Shown here in pieces: positions 5,056 through 6,223 of a stretch of 6,223 nucleotides of DNA. The notes beneath the pieces were generated by a model. That model was not told where the DNA came from. It saw nothing but the letters and a program-made list of their open reading frames with translations, and did no database searches. The stretch lies in assembly GCA_030632625.1 (NCBI GenBank), contig DAOVUK010000211.1:1-6223 (forward strand). The letters run 5' to 3'. The stretch's first letter is position 1. Each line of letters opens with the position of its first letter. The DNA is from Gammaproteobacteria bacterium. GTDB taxonomy: Bacteria; Pseudomonadota; Gammaproteobacteria; GRL18. The translations under genes were made by a program, and so were the position numbers.

Positions 5056-5901
5056 TTAATCAAATATTAAGTTCAAATCAGAAGGTAGTCTGTGTATTGA
5101 ATGGCATTTAGCACAGACCTTGACGGCAAATTCACCAAGCTTTCTCCCAGACTGCTTCTGGTCTTTCAATTCCAGTTGTTCAGCTAACTCAGGAAGTAGT
5201 GAATTAGAAGCACCCATTATGCGCTCAACAGGTACTTCATCTTCCTGATGGCAGTCTCCACAACTGCTTGAAAGATGTTCCAGCTGTTGTTCCAGTGGTT
5301 CAATTAATTCACTGGCAGCAGAATAATAGCCATCTTTAATGGCGATATTAATTCGATTAACTGAATTAGAAAGCTCAATCATCAAGTCATCATAGGCAAT
5401 TTTTTCTCCGGAAAAACCTTCACTGATGATTTTATTATTAAATTTTGGACTGCGAAACATTAACGTCGCCAGGGTTTGATAATCATCATGACAATGCATG
5501 CAGCTTTTAGATATTTTCTTTAAGATGGGAGAAATAGATGAATAGTCTCTATTTTTTACCGCATTTTCTAAATCACTTAATTTATCCAGATAAAGAAATT
5601 CTTCCCATTGCGGCACCATTTCAGCAATGCTTTTATAATCTTTAATGAATTTCTGTGACCACTTTTCAAGTTCAGGCTGCTGCCCTTTTGCCGAATAATC
5701 ATTCATTGCCAGTATCTCACGGCGTAAACGGAACATCGTATGCAGCCAGACCTGACGTTTATTAGCGGGTTTATACCACTTTGCCAGAATTTCAGGCGGC
5801 TTCTTGAGGGTAATTGTCCGCCCTGTCTCAGCAGCCATTGACAGGGTTGACAAGGACATGACAGCGGCAGCACTGGTCAATATTATTAATAATCTAAACA
5901 T
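5056..5901 (-). CDS. Periplasmic triheme c-type cytochrome with cytochrome c'-like halves
   Basis: A 281-residue precursor. Residues 1-24 form a Sec signal peptide (basic start, hydrophobic core, SMA-A cleavage site near 23). Three CxxCH haem-binding motifs are present: CMHCH (134-138), CGDCH (214-218) and CAKCH (263-267). The first two each end an alpha-helical stretch of about 80-110 residues, the layout of cytochrome c'/c556 domains, where the haem site is near the C-terminus; the third is in a short tail. Expected role: periplasmic electron carrier or sensor; the redox partner cannot be told from sequence. The start is well supported: AGGAG overlaps the yeiP stop codon, with 7-8 nt to the ATG. 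The 9-nt gap to yeiP implies co-transcription. I do not recognise a named gene, and the domain assignment is by eye. Confidence 0.88.
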   Translation of the reverse strand: MFRLLIILTSAAAVMSLSTLSMAAETGRTITLKKPPEILAKWYKPANKRQVWLHTMFRLRREILAMNDYSAKGQQPELEKWSQKFIKDYKSIAEMVPQWEEFLYLDKLSDLENAVKNRDYSSISPILKKISKSCMHCHDDYQTLATLMFRSPKFNNKIISEGFSGEKIAYDDLMIELSNSVNRINIAIKDGYYSAASELIEPLEQQLEHLSSSCGDCHQEDEVPVERIMGASNSLLPELAEQLELKDQKQSGRKLGEFAVKVCAKCHSIHRLPSDLNLIFD

Positions 5902-5910
5902 TTATTACTC

Positions 5911-6223
5911 CTAAGCTCTTGAGGCAAACTTACCGGTTGCAGTGAGCACTCTAATGACTTCACCTTCTGATAAATATTCAGGCACCTGTACCACCAGTCC
6001 GGTTTCAAGTTCTGCCGGTTTAGTCCTGGCTGAGGCCGAGGCGCCTTTAATCGCCGGATCAGTTTGCATAATTTTCAATGACACAGAAGCCGGCAATTCA
6101 ATACCAATGAGATTACCTTCATAAAGCATGCCCAGCACGCCTTCCTGACCATCAGGGAGAAAATCAGCATCCCTGTCAATATCTTCAATAGTCATAGTAT
6201 ACTGATTGTAATCTTCACCATCC
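5911..6223 (-). CDS. yeiP: EF-P-like protein YeiP/EfpL, C-terminal part (runs off right edge)
   Basis: The last 103 codons of an elongation factor P paralogue. The open frame continues past the Met at 6195 to the window edge (DGEDYNQYT before it), so that Met is internal. The sequence follows E. coli YeiP more closely than EF-P: D-x-EDY-x-x-YT, then IGIELPASVSLKI, DPAIKGASASARTKPAELETGLVVQVPEYLSEGEVIRV and a short ending. These are the second and third OB-type domains (EFP and Elong-fact-P_C); the N-terminal KOW domain carrying the ribosome-facing loop is outside. Family role: binds the ribosome between the P and E sites and relieves stalling, YeiP/EfpL acting on a set of motifs partly different from EF-P. 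The stop codon (TAG) is embedded in the ribosome binding site of the cytochrome gene. Confidence 0.93.
   Translation of the reverse strand, partial: DGEDYNQYTMTIEDIDRDADFLPDGQEGVLGMLYEGNLIGIELPASVSLKIMQTDPAIKGASASARTKPAELETGLVVQVPEYLSEGEVIRVLTATGKFASRA

Overview
The window reads as chromosomal DNA of a gammaproteobacterium. The support is a YeiP-type EF-P paralogue, a GTAG-headed REP doublet, a PhoB-type Pho box, and protein sequences of proteobacterial flavour. Genus cannot be fixed; a marine or sulfur/C1-oxidising lineage is only a guess. Every supported gene lies on the minus strand, so the natural reading direction is from 6223 down to 1.

Right part (6223 to 4177): the 3' end of yeiP/efpL (EF-P-like translation factor) is followed 9 nt later by a secreted triheme c-type cytochrome whose ribosome binding site overlaps the yeiP stop codon. 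A spacer with a perfect 31-bp inverted repeat (REP doublet/BIME) separates it from a small radical SAM protein of the TatD-linked type.

Middle part (4176 to 3162): a tRNA-Val(UAC) with encoded CCA and a recognisable promoter is followed by about 470 bp of AT-rich DNA without genes but with several inverted repeats. Next comes an orphan 82-codon reading frame matching only the C-terminal end of cofactor-independent phosphoglycerate mutase (GpmI). Between it and the next operon lies a striking regulatory region: three exact copies of TGTCATA at 11-bp spacing (tandem Pho box), a -10-like element, and a perfect 19-bp palindrome overlapping the outermost repeat.

Left part (3149 to 1): a tightly coupled operon for an Mrp-type multisubunit cation/proton antiporter in the order mrpE, mrpF, mrpG, mbhD-like (DUF4040), mbhE-mrpB fusion, mrpC, mrpD, running off the left edge. 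All neighbouring genes overlap by 1 to 8 nt. The order matches the antiporter module of archaeal Mbh-type hydrogenases, not the classical mrpABCDEFG order: the part that forms the C-terminus of MrpA in classical systems is here split between an independent small gene and an N-terminal domain on MrpB.

The most notable inference is that this antiporter operon may be under PhoB (phosphate starvation) control.
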